A stretch of 64,000 bases of DNA from Nitrospiraceae bacterium (GCA_020356065.1 CP070632.1:534437-598436); one strand, 5' to 3'; shown: positions 44,023 to 53,274, numbered from the stretch's first letter. The notes: a model not told the origin generated them from the sequence alone. Numbers and translations: made by a program.

Positions 44023-44811
44023 ATGCAAAGATCAATGTTTATTGCGGCAACAGGAATGGAAGCCCAACGTCTGAATATCGATGTGATATCAAACAATCTT
44101 GCAAATGTAAATACGACTGGCTTTAAAAGGAGCAGGGCTGATTTTCAGGAATTGATGTATCAGGGTCTTAAATCAGCCGGGGCCACGTCTGCAGAAGGAA
44201 CAATACTTCCTGCCGGTATTCAGGTTGGGCTCGGAGTCAAGCCTGCGGCTGTTCAGAAGATGTTTAAACAGGGCGACTTTGTTTCAACTGAGAACCCCCT
44301 TGATCTGGTAGTGGAAGGTAAAGGTTTTTTCCAGATTTTAACACCCGAAAATGAAGTTGCATATACGAGAGCCGGGGCATTCAAGCTTGACAGTGAAGGT
44401 AATATTGTGAATTCTGATGGGTATCCCATTGAGCCTGCCATTACCATTCCGGAAAATACCCTGAACATTACAATAACAACCGACGGTACGGTTTCGGTGT
44501 TGCAAGATGGAAATACATCACCTGTTGAGGTCGGACAGATCGAGCTGGCCCGTTTTACCAATCCGGGCGGCCTGACATCTATCGGTAAAAACCTTTTTGT
44601 TACGAATGAAGCATCAGGCGAAGCAACAACGGGTACTCCCAGTGCAGAAGGATTTGGAACGGTGAACCAGGGTTTTCTGGAACTCAGCAATGTAAATGTT
44701 GTTGAAGAGATGGTAAACATGATTGTAAGTCAGAGAGCGTATGAGCTTAGCTCAAAAGTAGTACAGACTTCAGATGAAATGCTGGCACTGGCTAATAATA
44801 TCAAGAGATAA
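44023..44811 (+). CDS. flgG: FlgG, distal rod protein
   Basis: The 262-residue distal rod subunit. The N-terminus ([30 protein letters not shown]) and the C-terminus ([24 protein letters not shown]) are strongly conserved. GGGAGG precedes the ATG. FlgG is the last rod section before the hook. Confidence 0.97.
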   Translation: MQRSMFIAATGMEAQRLNIDVISNNLANVNTTGFKRSRADFQELMYQGLKSAGATSAEGTILPAGIQVGLGVKPAAVQKMFKQGDFVSTENPLDLVVEGKGFFQILTPENEVAYTRAGAFKLDSEGNIVNSDGYPIEPAITIPENTLNITITTDGTVSVLQDGNTSPVEVGQIELARFTNPGGLTSIGKNLFVTNEASGEATTGTPSAEGFGTVNQGFLELSNVNVVEEMVNMIVSQRAYELSSKVVQTSDEMLALANNIKR

Positions 44812-44879
44812 TAATGATTAATAGGTTATTGGAACAACAGGGAACAAACAGCACTGCTGATATCGTAAAGGTCATTGCG

Positions 44880-45569
44880 ATGAAGTGGATGTGTAAAATC
44901 TGGAAAGTACTTACAGTATGTATCGTCAGTTTATTTCTCATTGCCGTCAGCAGCGTTTCATCATCTTCATCAATAATCCGGGATGCTCATGCGATATTAA
45001 AAAGTCATATACGGGATAACTATCCCTGGAAGAATATTGAAATAAGGGACATCAGAGTTACGGGTGAGTTGAATGAGGAGATCCCTGAAAAAATTGTTGT
45101 TGAAAAAGGCCCTCTAGGCAAGGCAGTTTTCCTTTTGTATTCAAAAAAAGGCGATCGGGTAATTGTACGGGCTAACATTACAGCATATGGCCGAATTGTA
45201 ATGAGCAAACGATCTTTCAGAAAAGGCCATATTATTGGTGAAGATGATGTATATGTTGTGAAAAAGGATATCTCCAAAATGCCTAAAGGTTCTCTTACAG
45301 GAATAGACATGATCATAGGAAAGTCATTAAAAAGATCAATTGCAGCCAATATTCCGGTTGTAGAAAACATGATACATACGCATCAACCAGTCAGGAGAGG
45401 AAAGATAGTGAAACTGCTGATAGGGAATGAAGACTTTAGTATTTCAGCAACAGGTAAGACAAAAGAAAAAGGTTATGTCGGTAAATCTGTAAGAGCGGTA
45501 AATCTGTCATCAAAAAAAGTAGTAACCGGAGTGCTTGTTGATGAAAGAACTGTTCGGGTGGGACTGTAA
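44880..45569 (+). CDS. flgA: FlgA, P-ring assembly chaperone
   Basis: The protein (about 229 residues from ATG 44880) has a signal peptide beginning MKWMCKIW and ending near AVSSVSS, then a SAF-like domain (VVKKDISKMPKGSLTG; GKSLKRSIAANIPV). FlgA chaperones FlgI in the periplasm. ATG 44880 is preferred because AAAGG precedes it and the signal peptide starts there. An in-frame ATG at 44814, right after flgG, is possible but gives an odd N-terminus. Confidence 0.9.
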   Translation: MKWMCKIWKVLTVCIVSLFLIAVSSVSSSSSIIRDAHAILKSHIRDNYPWKNIEIRDIRVTGELNEEIPEKIVVEKGPLGKAVFLLYSKKGDRVIVRANITAYGRIVMSKRSFRKGHIIGEDDVYVVKKDISKMPKGSLTGIDMIIGKSLKRSIAANIPVVENMIHTHQPVRRGKIVKLLIGNEDFSISATGKTKEKGYVGKSVRAVNLSSKKVVTGVLVDERTVRVGL

Positions 45570-45570
45570 T

Positions 45571-46317
45571 ATGAATAAATTACATAGGCACATGCATGTT
45601 TTAAGAACTCTGCTGTTGAGTGGCGTGTCGGTATATTTAATTACCGTTACAGGGTGTGCTTCAACACCATCTGCAAAACTTCCTCCGCCTCCGCCCAAGT
45701 ATGTTTATCAGATGGAAGAACAGGTAGCCGTACCTGTAGCAAATTCACTCTGGCATGATTCTACCAACCTCTTTGAAGACAGAAAGGCCAGACGATTGAA
45801 CGATCTTGTAACAATAAATATCATTGAGAGTCTGTCAGGATCAGGAACTGCAGATACTTCAACAAGCCGGGATTCATCAGGTGATTACCAGGTATCTAAT
45901 TTGTTTGGAATGCAAAGTGATTTTGGCATTCAGAATTTACCAGTAATAAGGAATGCTTTCGGAAGTTCTGATTCATTTGATCCGTCTGTCCAGGGCAGTG
46001 CCAGATCGGATTTTAAAGGTAAGGGTGATACAACAAGAGAGGGTGAACTCATAGCTACGATCACTGCTAAGGTAATGGAGGTCTTGCCTAATGGCAACCT
46101 CATGCTGGAAGCGAGAAAGGAACTGACAATTAATGAGGAACGGCAGATTCTGGTCCTGAAGGGAATGGTCAGGCCGGATGATATCTCAATGAACAACGTG
46201 GTGATGAGCAATAAAATTGCAGATGCAGAGGTCTTTTATGTAGGCGACGGTGTCATTCAGGACAAGCAGAAACCCGGATGGCTCGTCAGGGGACTTGATA
46301 AGGTATGGCCATTTTAA
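45571..46317 (+). CDS. flgH: FlgH, outer-membrane L-ring lipoprotein
   Basis: The 248-residue lipoprotein precursor has a lipobox ending at a Cys in TVTGCAS (about residue 24). The beta-rich core has SGSGTADTSTSRDSS and GMVRPDDISMNNVV, the signature near the C-terminus. ATG 45571 follows the flgA stop by one base; an upstream frame start would not form a signal peptide. L-ring protein implies an outer membrane. Confidence 0.95.
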   Translation: MNKLHRHMHVLRTLLLSGVSVYLITVTGCASTPSAKLPPPPPKYVYQMEEQVAVPVANSLWHDSTNLFEDRKARRLNDLVTINIIESLSGSGTADTSTSRDSSGDYQVSNLFGMQSDFGIQNLPVIRNAFGSSDSFDPSVQGSARSDFKGKGDTTREGELIATITAKVMEVLPNGNLMLEARKELTINEERQILVLKGMVRPDDISMNNVVMSNKIADAEVFYVGDGVIQDKQKPGWLVRGLDKVWPF

Positions 46318-46335
46318 AAAGCAGGAGACAGGAGT

Positions 46336-46368
46336 TAGTAGTCAGTAGTCAGGAAACATGAAACAGGA
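46336..46368 (+). repeat. dispersed AGTAGTCAGTAGT repeat, copy B
   Basis: TAGTAGTCAGTAGTCAGG and the following 15 bases resemble the copy at 22879-22912. The neighbouring CAGGAG-rich sequence supplies the flgI ribosome-binding site. No gene or inverted ends accompany it. Confidence 0.55.
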
Positions 46369-46384
46369 GTCAGGAGTTATAAAC

Positions 46385-47494
46385 ATGAAGAAAAGAATAA
46401 AACGAATCAGCACAATTTTTCTACTCACTGCTATCTGCTGTCTACTATCTACGGTTGTTTACGCTGAGCGTATCAAAGACATAGCCAGATTTGAAGGTGT
46501 AAGAGAAAACAAGCTTATCGGGTATGGTCTTATTGTAGGACTTGACGGCACGGGTGATAAAGGCCGGGCTGCCGTGCAGGGGATAATAAACATGCTGACC
46601 AGGATGGGTGTAACTCTTTCGACTTCTGATTTGAGTACGAAAAGTATCGCATCTGTTATTGTAACTGCCACATTGCCTCCCTTTGCAAAACCGGGCATGA
46701 AACTCGATGCCCTGGTTTCAACTATAGGCGATGCTAAAAGCATCCAGGGAGGAACACTGCTTCTTACCCCGCTGAAGGGTCCTGACGGAAATATATATGG
46801 CCTTGCCCAGGGACCCGTATCAATAGGTGGATTTGCCGCAGAAGGAGAAGGCGCATCTACACAGAAGAACCACCCGACAGCCGGGAAAATACCAGACGGT
46901 ATAATGATAGAGAAAGAACCACTGTTTACTCTTGGTAATGGTAAGGATATCAGGCTTTTTTTAAGGAAACCTGATTTTACGACTGCTGATAACATATCAA
47001 GAAAGATCAACACTGAATTAAATGGACTCTACGCATCAGCAGTTGATCCGTCATCAGTGGTTATGAAGATCCCTGAACAGTATGCCGGAAATATCGTAAG
47101 ATTTATTACGATGATAGAAAAGTTAAAAGTAGAAATGGATACGGTCGCAAAAGTAATTATCAATGAGCGGACCGGTACCGTGATAATTGGCAATCAGGTC
47201 AAAATATCTCCCGTTGCCATAGCACATGGGTCTCTTGCCATTGAAATCAGGGAACGTCCGGAAGTATCTCAGCCCTTACCTTTTTCACCTAAAGGATCTC
47301 AGACAACCGTTGTGCCCCGGACAGGTATTTCAGTGACGGAACAGAAGGCATCATTAGTAGAGATAGCTGGTGTTACCCTGGGAGAGGTTGTCAGGGCATT
47401 AAATACACTTGGTGTGAGCCCGCGGGATCTGATTTCAATCCTGCAGGCACTGAAGGCATCCGGGGCATTAAAAGCGGAACTGGAGATTATATAG
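46385..47494 (+). CDS. flgI: FlgI, P-ring protein
   Basis: The 369-residue periplasmic protein has a signal peptide (cut near VVYA). Conserved regions are GVRENKLIGYGLIVGLDGTGDK, ASVIVTATLPPFAKPGMKLD and INERTGTVIIGNQVKI. It forms the P-ring in the peptidoglycan layer. ATG 46385 is chosen because GGAG precedes it and MKKRIKR begins the signal peptide; ATG 46358 lies inside the repeat. Confidence 0.96.
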   Translation: MKKRIKRISTIFLLTAICCLLSTVVYAERIKDIARFEGVRENKLIGYGLIVGLDGTGDKGRAAVQGIINMLTRMGVTLSTSDLSTKSIASVIVTATLPPFAKPGMKLDALVSTIGDAKSIQGGTLLLTPLKGPDGNIYGLAQGPVSIGGFAAEGEGASTQKNHPTAGKIPDGIMIEKEPLFTLGNGKDIRLFLRKPDFTTADNISRKINTELNGLYASAVDPSSVVMKIPEQYAGNIVRFITMIEKLKVEMDTVAKVIINERTGTVIIGNQVKISPVAIAHGSLAIEIRERPEVSQPLPFSPKGSQTTVVPRTGISVTEQKASLVEIAGVTLGEVVRALNTLGVSPRDLISILQALKASGALKAELEII

Positions 47495-47850
47495 TGAACA
47501 TAAATTTTCTGGTACATTCCATGCTATCGTCAAATAACGTCAGTGAGAAACAACAGTCACAGGCGAAACAGGGAATGAAAGAACATACTGAGCAAAGTCA
47601 GGCGTACAAAAAAGTGGCCGAGGAAATGGAATCGCTTTTTGCCTATCAACTCATAAAGACAATGAGGCAAACAGCAAATAGTTTTAGTGATGAAAAAAAG
47701 AGTAGCGGACATGACACCTATATGAGTATGTTTGATATGGAGATATCAAAGCTGTTTGCAAAGAGGGGGATGGGTTTGCAGGAATCCATTCTGAACTGGC
47801 TGGAGAGAATGCCCGGCCCAGTGCATAGTATTACGGATATGAAGAAATGA
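47494..47850 (+). CDS. flgJ: FlgJ-type rod-binding protein without muramidase
   Basis: A 118-residue protein corresponding to the N-terminal rod-cap domain of FlgJ (KVAEEMESLFAYQLIKTMR; TYMSMFDMEISKLFAKRG). The muramidase half is absent, as in many non-enteric bacteria, so another enzyme must open the cell wall. Starts with GTG overlapping the flgI stop (TAGTG). Confidence 0.88.
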   Translation: MNINFLVHSMLSSNNVSEKQQSQAKQGMKEHTEQSQAYKKVAEEMESLFAYQLIKTMRQTANSFSDEKKSSGHDTYMSMFDMEISKLFAKRGMGLQESILNWLERMPGPVHSITDMKK

Positions 47851-47851
47851 T

Positions 47852-47878
47852 TAAAGATAAATTACGTTATGCCGATAC
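47852..47878 (+). promoter_or_regulatory. sigma-28 promoter P1 of flgM
   Basis: TAAA (47852-47855), 15 bases, then GCCGATAC (47871-47878): full match except the last -10 base. The predicted start is about 47886. It begins two bases after the flgJ stop. Confidence 0.8.
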
Positions 47879-47891
47879 TAAAAGATGAGTG

Positions 47892-47918
47892 TAAAAATAA
47901 ATTACATGGGTTCGATAT
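47892..47918 (+). promoter_or_regulatory. sigma-28 promoter P2 of flgM
   Basis: TAAA (47892-47895), 15 bases, then TTCGATAT (47911-47918), with CGATA conserved. It is offset exactly 40 bp from P1 and shares 19 of 26 positions with it, so the pair looks like a tandem duplication. Predicted start about 47926. Confidence 0.55.
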
Positions 47919-47976
47919 ATAAAAGTAATATATATGGAAAGTAATTTGTAGCAGACGTAGAGAAAGGGATAATGAT

Positions 47977-48270
47977 ATGAAAATATATGGAAATAACCCT
48001 ATCGAGGGAAAAGATCTTTATAGCAAGGTCAATGATCTCAATAAAAAAGAAACAACCGGAAGAATTAATGATATTGAAAAAGGCCGCAGTGAGAACGATA
48101 AAATCAGTCTGTCCGGAAAAGCCTACGAATTTAATGAACTGAAGAAAATCATTAATGATCTTCCGGATATGAGAACTGACAGGGTAGAGGAGTTGAAAAA
48201 AGTTATTGAGGCCGGTTCGTATACTGTTGACTCTCTAAAGGTGGCAGAAAAAATACTGGAAGAAATATGA
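47977..48270 (+). CDS. flgM: FlgM, anti-sigma-28 factor
   Basis: The 97-residue protein holds FliA inactive until the hook is complete and is then exported. The conserved C-terminal FliA-binding part is visible (DKISLSGKAYEFNEL...VEELKKVIEAGSYTVDSLKVAEKIL). The N-terminus is short and disordered. Two tandem sigma-28 promoters precede it, consistent with the known feedback loop. Its end overlaps flgN by ATGA. Confidence 0.93.
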   Translation: MKIYGNNPIEGKDLYSKVNDLNKKETTGRINDIEKGRSENDKISLSGKAYEFNELKKIINDLPDMRTDRVEELKKVIEAGSYTVDSLKVAEKILEEI

Positions 48271-48722
48271 CATCTGATCAGGCCATTATAAGTATTCTCA
48301 CGGAACAGGTAAATTCATACAGGATACTTCTTGATCTTCTGAAAGAGGAAAGGAAGGGTCTTGTTAATTTGGATGCTGAAAAGATAGAGCATATTTCCAA
48401 GGAAAAGGATACTGTTGTAATGAGATTGAGGTTGCTGGAAGAAGAGAGGGTGAGATTAATTGGAGAATTTGCTGAACATAATGGTATTGAAAAAGATATT
48501 ACTCTCGTTACTCTTGGTGAGTTAACCCATAATGAACTGATACCTGAACTGCGTTCCCGGTTGTTGTCCCTTTTACAAAGCATAGAAGAAATGAACAGGT
48601 TTAACACTGTACTCATTGACCGGTCATTACAGCACGTCAGGACATCATCCAGTTTTTTTAATTCATTCTCAACGGAACATACTCCACCCAATACCGGCGT
48701 ATTATTATCAAAGGAGACCTAG
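48267..48722 (+). CDS. flgN: FlgN, FlgK/FlgL export chaperone
   Basis: The 151-residue protein is nearly all helical. The N-terminal part (ILTEQVNSYRILLDLLKEERKGLVNLD) resembles the FlgN family. It keeps the hook-filament junction proteins export-competent. The call rests on fold, length and position between flgM and flgK, since the family diverges strongly. Confidence 0.88.
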   Translation: MTSDQAIISILTEQVNSYRILLDLLKEERKGLVNLDAEKIEHISKEKDTVVMRLRLLEEERVRLIGEFAEHNGIEKDITLVTLGELTHNELIPELRSRLLSLLQSIEEMNRFNTVLIDRSLQHVRTSSSFFNSFSTEHTPPNTGVLLSKET

Positions 48723-50357
48723 GTGTCGCTTTTTGGAATTCTTGATTCAGCAAAATCGGCAATTTTTGCAAGTCAGACGGCACTTAACGTTGTCAGTAAT
48801 AATATAGCGAACATCAATACTCCTGGTTACAGCCGTCATGAAGTTATTCTTGAAGTGGCCAATCCTGTTCAGGTGAGGGGTGATTTCATCGGAAGGGGTG
48901 TCCAGTCTGGAGGTATCAGGAGACATTATGATAAGTTTCTCCATCTCCAGATTATCGGTCAAAACCAGAGTTTCGGCAGATCTTTTGCATTAGATCAGGG
49001 GCTTCAGACGATAGAACAGGTTTTTAATGAGGCACGCGATCTTGGACTGGCAAATTATATGAAAGATTATTTTAATGCATGGCATGATGTATCCAATAAT
49101 CCTGAAGGACAGCCTGAAAGGACAGCATTAATCCACAAGGCCCGGACCCTGATACAGACGGCCAAACAGATGGAGAATGATATTCTGGATACAATGAAAT
49201 ACATAAACAGTGATATTGATAATGTCATACAGGATATTAACTCCATTACTTCAAAAATCAACGTATTAAATGAAAAGATAAGCTTATTGGAGGCCGGTCT
49301 CACAGAAAAAAATGCCAGTTATTTCAGGGACCAACGGGACACGCTTTTAAACGAGCTTGCAGAATTGACGGATTATTCCTGGTTTGAACTTTCCGATGGG
49401 CAGATTTCTGTTCTTATAGATGGTAGAGGACTTGTGAATCCTGGCGAAACATATAACTTGTCAACTCAGTTCGATCAGGAAGGGAAAAAAAGAATATACC
49501 TCAGAGGTGTTGACATAACCGCTTCATTTACTAACGGTAAATTAGGAGGATATTTATCTGTTCGGGATGATATTGAGGCTACTCCTCTGGTCAACCTGCG
49601 CAAATTAATGGCATCGGTGGTAAAAGAAACCAACCTCCTTCATAACTCGGGTTATGGTCTGGACGGTTCAACCGGCAATGACTTTTTCAGTCCATTGTCA
49701 CTCAATAATCTGGAAAAATCACTGGGAGGGTATATCAGTGCATCCAGCATTACTGATATTTCAGCTCTTACACTTGATGAATATGATATCAATTTTACGT
49801 CAGCATCGAGTTATGAAGTATACAATCGCCGAACAAGCACACTTGTAACATCTGGAACAGGTTTTTCAGCAGGAGATACGATAAGTTTCGAGGGAATAGA
49901 TGTTACTGTTGATGGAACACTTGCTGCAGAGGACAGCTTTCTGATCAGCCCCCTGAGAGGACTGATACATAACCTTGATACAGCATTAACGGATCCGCAG
50001 CAGGTCGCTGCAGCAGAATCAGATCCTACCACAATTTCCGGACCGGGTGATAATTTAAATGCCGTTACTATAGCGGGGCTGGCAACCACCGGGAATTCCG
50101 ACCTGAGCGGTGCTACCTTTGAAGATTACTATGAAGGGATTGTTACAACTGTTGGCACAATGAGCAAGGCGGCTGCTGACGGTCTTTCATATGATGATAA
50201 CGTCAGATTCGAACTTGAAAAAAAGAGGGACGCTGTGTCCGGTGTTTCACTTGATGAAGAGGCTGCCAATCTTATCAGGTTTCAGAGAGCGTATGAGGCA
50301 GGGGCGAGAATGATACGCGTAACAGATGAACTGCTGGAGACAATATTAAACTTATGA
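48723..50357 (+). CDS. flgK: FlgK, hook-filament junction protein 1
   Basis: The 544-residue protein has the axial N-terminus (SQTALNVVSNNIANINTPGYSR) and the C-terminus (VSGVSLDEEAANLIRFQRAYEAGARMI). The start is GTG, supported by AAGGAG; no ATG fits. Its stop overlaps flgL by ATGA. Confidence 0.96.
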   Translation: MSLFGILDSAKSAIFASQTALNVVSNNIANINTPGYSRHEVILEVANPVQVRGDFIGRGVQSGGIRRHYDKFLHLQIIGQNQSFGRSFALDQGLQTIEQVFNEARDLGLANYMKDYFNAWHDVSNNPEGQPERTALIHKARTLIQTAKQMENDILDTMKYINSDIDNVIQDINSITSKINVLNEKISLLEAGLTEKNASYFRDQRDTLLNELAELTDYSWFELSDGQISVLIDGRGLVNPGETYNLSTQFDQEGKKRIYLRGVDITASFTNGKLGGYLSVRDDIEATPLVNLRKLMASVVKETNLLHNSGYGLDGSTGNDFFSPLSLNNLEKSLGGYISASSITDISALTLDEYDINFTSASSYEVYNRRTSTLVTSGTGFSAGDTISFEGIDVTVDGTLAAEDSFLISPLRGLIHNLDTALTDPQQVAAAESDPTTISGPGDNLNAVTIAGLATTGNSDLSGATFEDYYEGIVTTVGTMSKAAADGLSYDDNVRFELEKKRDAVSGVSLDEEAANLIRFQRAYEAGARMIRVTDELLETILNL

Positions 50358-51232
50358 GAATTACATCTATTTCAATTTTTAACCAGCTTACCAGATCGCT
50401 TCATAACAACCTGAGAGTACTGTCCAAATTATCAAACAGGTTAGCTACAGGAAAAAACATCAGCAGTCCATCGGAAGATATTACGGTCATGGGACGCAGT
50501 ATGGACTACAAAGTTACATTGAATGAATTAAATCAGTTAAGGAAAAATATTGATGAAGCTGATGCGCTGTTAAGTTATACAGATTCGGTCATGTCTGTTA
50601 TGGCCACTACCTTGACCAGATCAAAGGAACTGGCTATTCAGGGATCTACTGACACGTTGACTGATGTGGACAGGGCGGCTCTTGCCAGAGAAATACTGGT
50701 GATGAGAGATGAGGTAGTCAGTCTGTCTAACAGTAAATACAGGAACAGGTATTTATTTTCCGGTTTCAAGACAAATATCAATGCATTTGATGCATCGTTT
50801 AACTATCAGGGTGATTCTGGAGAGATACATGTCCTGATTGACCGCGGTTCAACAATGTCTGTTAATATACCTGGAGATTCTGTTTTTGGAGATGGTGCCA
50901 CAAGTATTATGGGCATGCTTGATCAGTTTTATAACGATCTGATCAGCGGAAATAAGGCAGGCATACAGGGGGCTGTTGATTCCATAGATAATGCGCTTGA
51001 TACAATTGCCGATGTCAGGGCCGAAATGGGAGCGAAATTAAGAAATCTTGATGAGCAGAGACTGAACCTTGACAACAGGGGCTTTAATATACAGACGCTG
51101 CTTTCCAATGTTGAAGATGCTGATATAGCAGATACGGTAAGTGAGATTTCAAAAACAGAAGTGGCTCTTCAATCATTGAGGGCTGCCGGTGCAGAAGTGT
51201 TTTCCAAGTCACTTCTTGATTTTCTTCGGTAG
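50354..51232 (+). CDS. flgL: FlgL, hook-filament junction protein 3
   Basis: The 292-residue flagellin-like protein has N- and C-terminal helices of the D0/D1 type (LSNRLATGKNISSPSED; VSEISKTEVALQSLRAAGAEVFSKSLLDFLR). It joins the hook to the filament after FlgK. Length is normal. Confidence 0.95.
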   Translation: MRITSISIFNQLTRSLHNNLRVLSKLSNRLATGKNISSPSEDITVMGRSMDYKVTLNELNQLRKNIDEADALLSYTDSVMSVMATTLTRSKELAIQGSTDTLTDVDRAALAREILVMRDEVVSLSNSKYRNRYLFSGFKTNINAFDASFNYQGDSGEIHVLIDRGSTMSVNIPGDSVFGDGATSIMGMLDQFYNDLISGNKAGIQGAVDSIDNALDTIADVRAEMGAKLRNLDEQRLNLDNRGFNIQTLLSNVEDADIADTVSEISKTEVALQSLRAAGAEVFSKSLLDFLR

Positions 51233-51305
51233 AAGTGTTAAATAAAATTGATTTATAGAACCTGTTTAATGAAATAATAAATTATCAAAAATAAGGAGCG
51301 GCAGG

Positions 51306-51536
51306 ATGCTGGTATTGACAAGGAAGTCAGACGAATCAATTAACCTTGGTGATGATATTACCATTACGGTAGTTGAGATCAAGGGTAACTCAGTAAGGCT
51401 TGGTATTAAGGCACCGGAAAAATTAAAAATATACAGGAAAGAATTATATGACAGGATCAAGAAAGAAAATCTGCTGTCGTCAAATCTGTTAATGGAGCAA
51501 TTCACTAAAATCAGAAGTGTATTGAGGTCAAAATGA
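51306..51536 (+). CDS. csrA: CsrA/RsmA, RNA-binding translational regulator
   Basis: The 76-residue dimeric RNA-binding protein. The first strand [12 protein letters not shown] and the RNA-contact loop [11 protein letters not shown] are conserved. It binds GGA loops in mRNA leaders. Here it is next to fliW and just upstream of flagellin, as in Bacillus, where FliW antagonises CsrA and flagellin mRNA is the target. Its stop overlaps the fliW ATG. Confidence 0.95.
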   Translation: MLVLTRKSDESINLGDDITITVVEIKGNSVRLGIKAPEKLKIYRKELYDRIKKENLLSSNLLMEQFTKIRSVLRSK

Positions 51537-51943
51537 TAAAATTGAAAACATCGAGATTTGGTGAACTTGATGTTGAAAAGGATAAAGTTGTTGATTTTCC
51601 AGATGGTCTTATCGGACTGCCTGATACAAAAAAATTTATACTTATCGATCATAAGGACACTCCGTTAAAATGGCTCCAGGCTGTTGATGATCCTGACATT
51701 GCATTCATTGTTGTCCCTCCTGATGAAATATCGGAAGGCTATAACATAGACCTTGATAAAAAAGTGCAAAATTATCTTCAACTGGACAATAAAGAAGATC
51801 TGGCTGTGCTTGTAACCATGAGAGTTGATGGTGAGGATGTAATTGCCAATTTCCAGGGACCCCTGCTGATTAATGCCGGTACGAGAAAAGGAGTCCAGGT
51901 CGTCCTGGAAAATACCGAAAAGACATTCGAGAAGATAGGATAA
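51533..51943 (+). CDS. fliW: FliW, flagellin-binding CsrA antagonist
   Basis: The 136-residue protein has the FliW core ([55 protein letters not shown]). FliW binds either flagellin or CsrA, linking flagellin supply to its translation. It is translationally coupled to csrA. Confidence 0.95.
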   Translation: MIKLKTSRFGELDVEKDKVVDFPDGLIGLPDTKKFILIDHKDTPLKWLQAVDDPDIAFIVVPPDEISEGYNIDLDKKVQNYLQLDNKEDLAVLVTMRVDGEDVIANFQGPLLINAGTRKGVQVVLENTEKTFEKIG

Positions 51944-51945
51944 GT

Positions 51946-51964
51946 GTTGCTCTCCAGAAGCAAC
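51946..51964 (+). terminator. possible terminator after fliW
   Basis: GTTGCT and AGCAAC form a 6-bp stem with a seven-base loop, followed by TTTATTATTAT. It would separate csrA-fliW from the flagellin promoter. Confidence 0.5.
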
Positions 51965-52180
51965 TTTATTATTATCCCTCTTTATATTCATTATTCCATG
52001 TATTAATCGACAATATTAATATTCACAGTATTATACGGAGACCCTCAGTTTCAGGACGTTTCAGTCTTGATTTATCATCAGTCATGCTCCAAATGCGTAT
52101 GATGAAATAGAATAAAATGGTCCTTTGCACCATGAATCTTGAATATAAATTCGATTTCCCGAATTTCCCACTTTTTATTC

Positions 52181-52207
52181 TAAAGATTTGCAGTAAAAAG
52201 CCGATAA
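52181..52207 (+). promoter_or_regulatory. sigma-28 promoter of flagellin
   Basis: TAAA (52181-52184), 15 bases, then a perfect GCCGATAA (52200-52207). This matches the sigma-28 consensus fully. The predicted start near 52215 leaves a long leader of about 163 nt. Confidence 0.9.
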
Positions 52208-52214
52208 GTAAGCT

Positions 52215-52377
52215 AAAGATTAAATAGGTGATGGTCAGGAAAGGAGGGAGTGATAACCGACAAAATGACCTAATCCTGAGTTGTTAAAACGGGCTTGAGC
52301 CTGTTAAAACCGGCACGGAAGCCAAAAAGAGTCAATCTCATATAAATTGAGTTTGACTAAAATCAAGGAGGAATAAC
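52215..52377 (+). promoter_or_regulatory. structured flagellin mRNA leader, candidate CsrA target
   Basis: GGA triplets, the CsrA recognition core, occur at 52238 and 52243 (in a decoy AAGGAGGG), at 52317, and at 52367 and 52370 in the true ribosome site AAGGAGGA. Two stem-loops are visible. AACGGGCT/AGCCTGTT lies at 52288-52305. A 10-bp stem with one T-T mismatch (AGTCAA-T-CTCA paired with TGAG-T-TTGACT) lies at 52330-52358, ending six bases before the ribosome site. Next to csrA-fliW this strongly resembles CsrA control of hag in Bacillus; regulation here is inferred. Confidence 0.55.
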
Positions 52378-53226
52378 ATGGGTTTAGTCGTCAATACTAA
52401 TCTACTTTCTCTGAATGCTCAGAGAAGCCTTAATCGTACACAGAGTAAACTTGGAACATCTGTAGAGAGACTGTCTTCAGGTCTGAGGATCAACTCCGCA
52501 AAAGATGATGCTGCAGGAATGGCCATTTCAATGAAGCTGACTGCTCATGTCAGGGGGCTCAACCAGGCGGTCAGAAATGCGCAGGATGGTATATCTGTTG
52601 TTCAGATTGCAGAAGGTGGCATGAATGAGATTCACAACATCCTTACCAGGATGAGAGAGCTTTCAATGCAGTCTGCTACCGGAACACTGTCAGCTTCTGA
52701 CAGGACAGCTCTGCAGACTGAGTTTTCAGACCTTAAGAGCGAAATAGACAGAATATCCGACACAGTTGATTTCAACGGTTTTAAACTGATGGATGGAAGT
52801 TTGAGTGCTACCGGCGTGTCACTCCAGGTCGGTATCAATAACACGGCAAATGACAGAATCAAGATCTCCACAACAACATTTGGAAATATTGATGCATCAG
52901 CTCTCGGTCTCACGACAGCTGCACTGTCAAGCATTGATGCAGTCGGTGCTGCCCAGTCAATGCTGACTGTCATTGACAGCGCTATTTCAACTGTCTCTAC
53001 GAGGAGAGGTAATCTCGGTGCTGTTCAGAACAGGCTCGGCAGTACAATTGCCAACCTTGAGATCGCAGCCGAAAACCTTTCAGCTGCAAACTCAAGAATT
53101 GCGGATGCTGACTTTGCAATAGAGACAGCAAACCTTACAAGAAGTCAGATCATTCTGCAGGCTGGAGTTGCCGTTCTTTCACAGGCAAACACAATCCCGC
53201 AGTATGCTCTTCAGCTGTTGTCGTAA
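52378..53226 (+). CDS. fliC: flagellin, the filament protein
   Basis: The 282-residue flagellin has conserved N-terminal (INTNLLSLNAQRSL type; RLSSGLRINSAKDDAAGMAI) and C-terminal (ADFAIETANLTRSQIILQAG) D0/D1 regions. The D2/D3 outer domains are essentially missing, giving a compact filament. Ser and Thr are plentiful in the exposed middle (about 145-210), possible glycosylation sites. It is the only flagellin gene in the window. A perfect sigma-28 promoter and a strong AAGGAGGA precede it. Confidence 0.97.
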   Translation: MGLVVNTNLLSLNAQRSLNRTQSKLGTSVERLSSGLRINSAKDDAAGMAISMKLTAHVRGLNQAVRNAQDGISVVQIAEGGMNEIHNILTRMRELSMQSATGTLSASDRTALQTEFSDLKSEIDRISDTVDFNGFKLMDGSLSATGVSLQVGINNTANDRIKISTTTFGNIDASALGLTTAALSSIDAVGAAQSMLTVIDSAISTVSTRRGNLGAVQNRLGSTIANLEIAAENLSAANSRIADADFAIETANLTRSQIILQAGVAVLSQANTIPQYALQLLS

Positions 53227-53249
53227 CGTCAATTAAGACGCTTTATGCA

Positions 53250-53274
53250 GGGGCAGAGTTTTAAGCTCTGCCCC
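53250..53274 (+). terminator. strong stem-loop after flagellin
   Basis: GGGGCAGAG (53250-53258) and CTCTGCCCC (53266-53274) form a perfect 9-bp GC-rich stem with a 7-base loop. The T-tract is weak, so it may act as partial terminator or as a 3' stabiliser of the abundant flagellin mRNA, with read-through into flaG. Confidence 0.75.

Noticed and set aside
46459-47013. 184-codon minus-strand open frame over flgI
   Set aside because: flgI is clearly coding on the plus strand; the reverse frame shows no motif or start signal.
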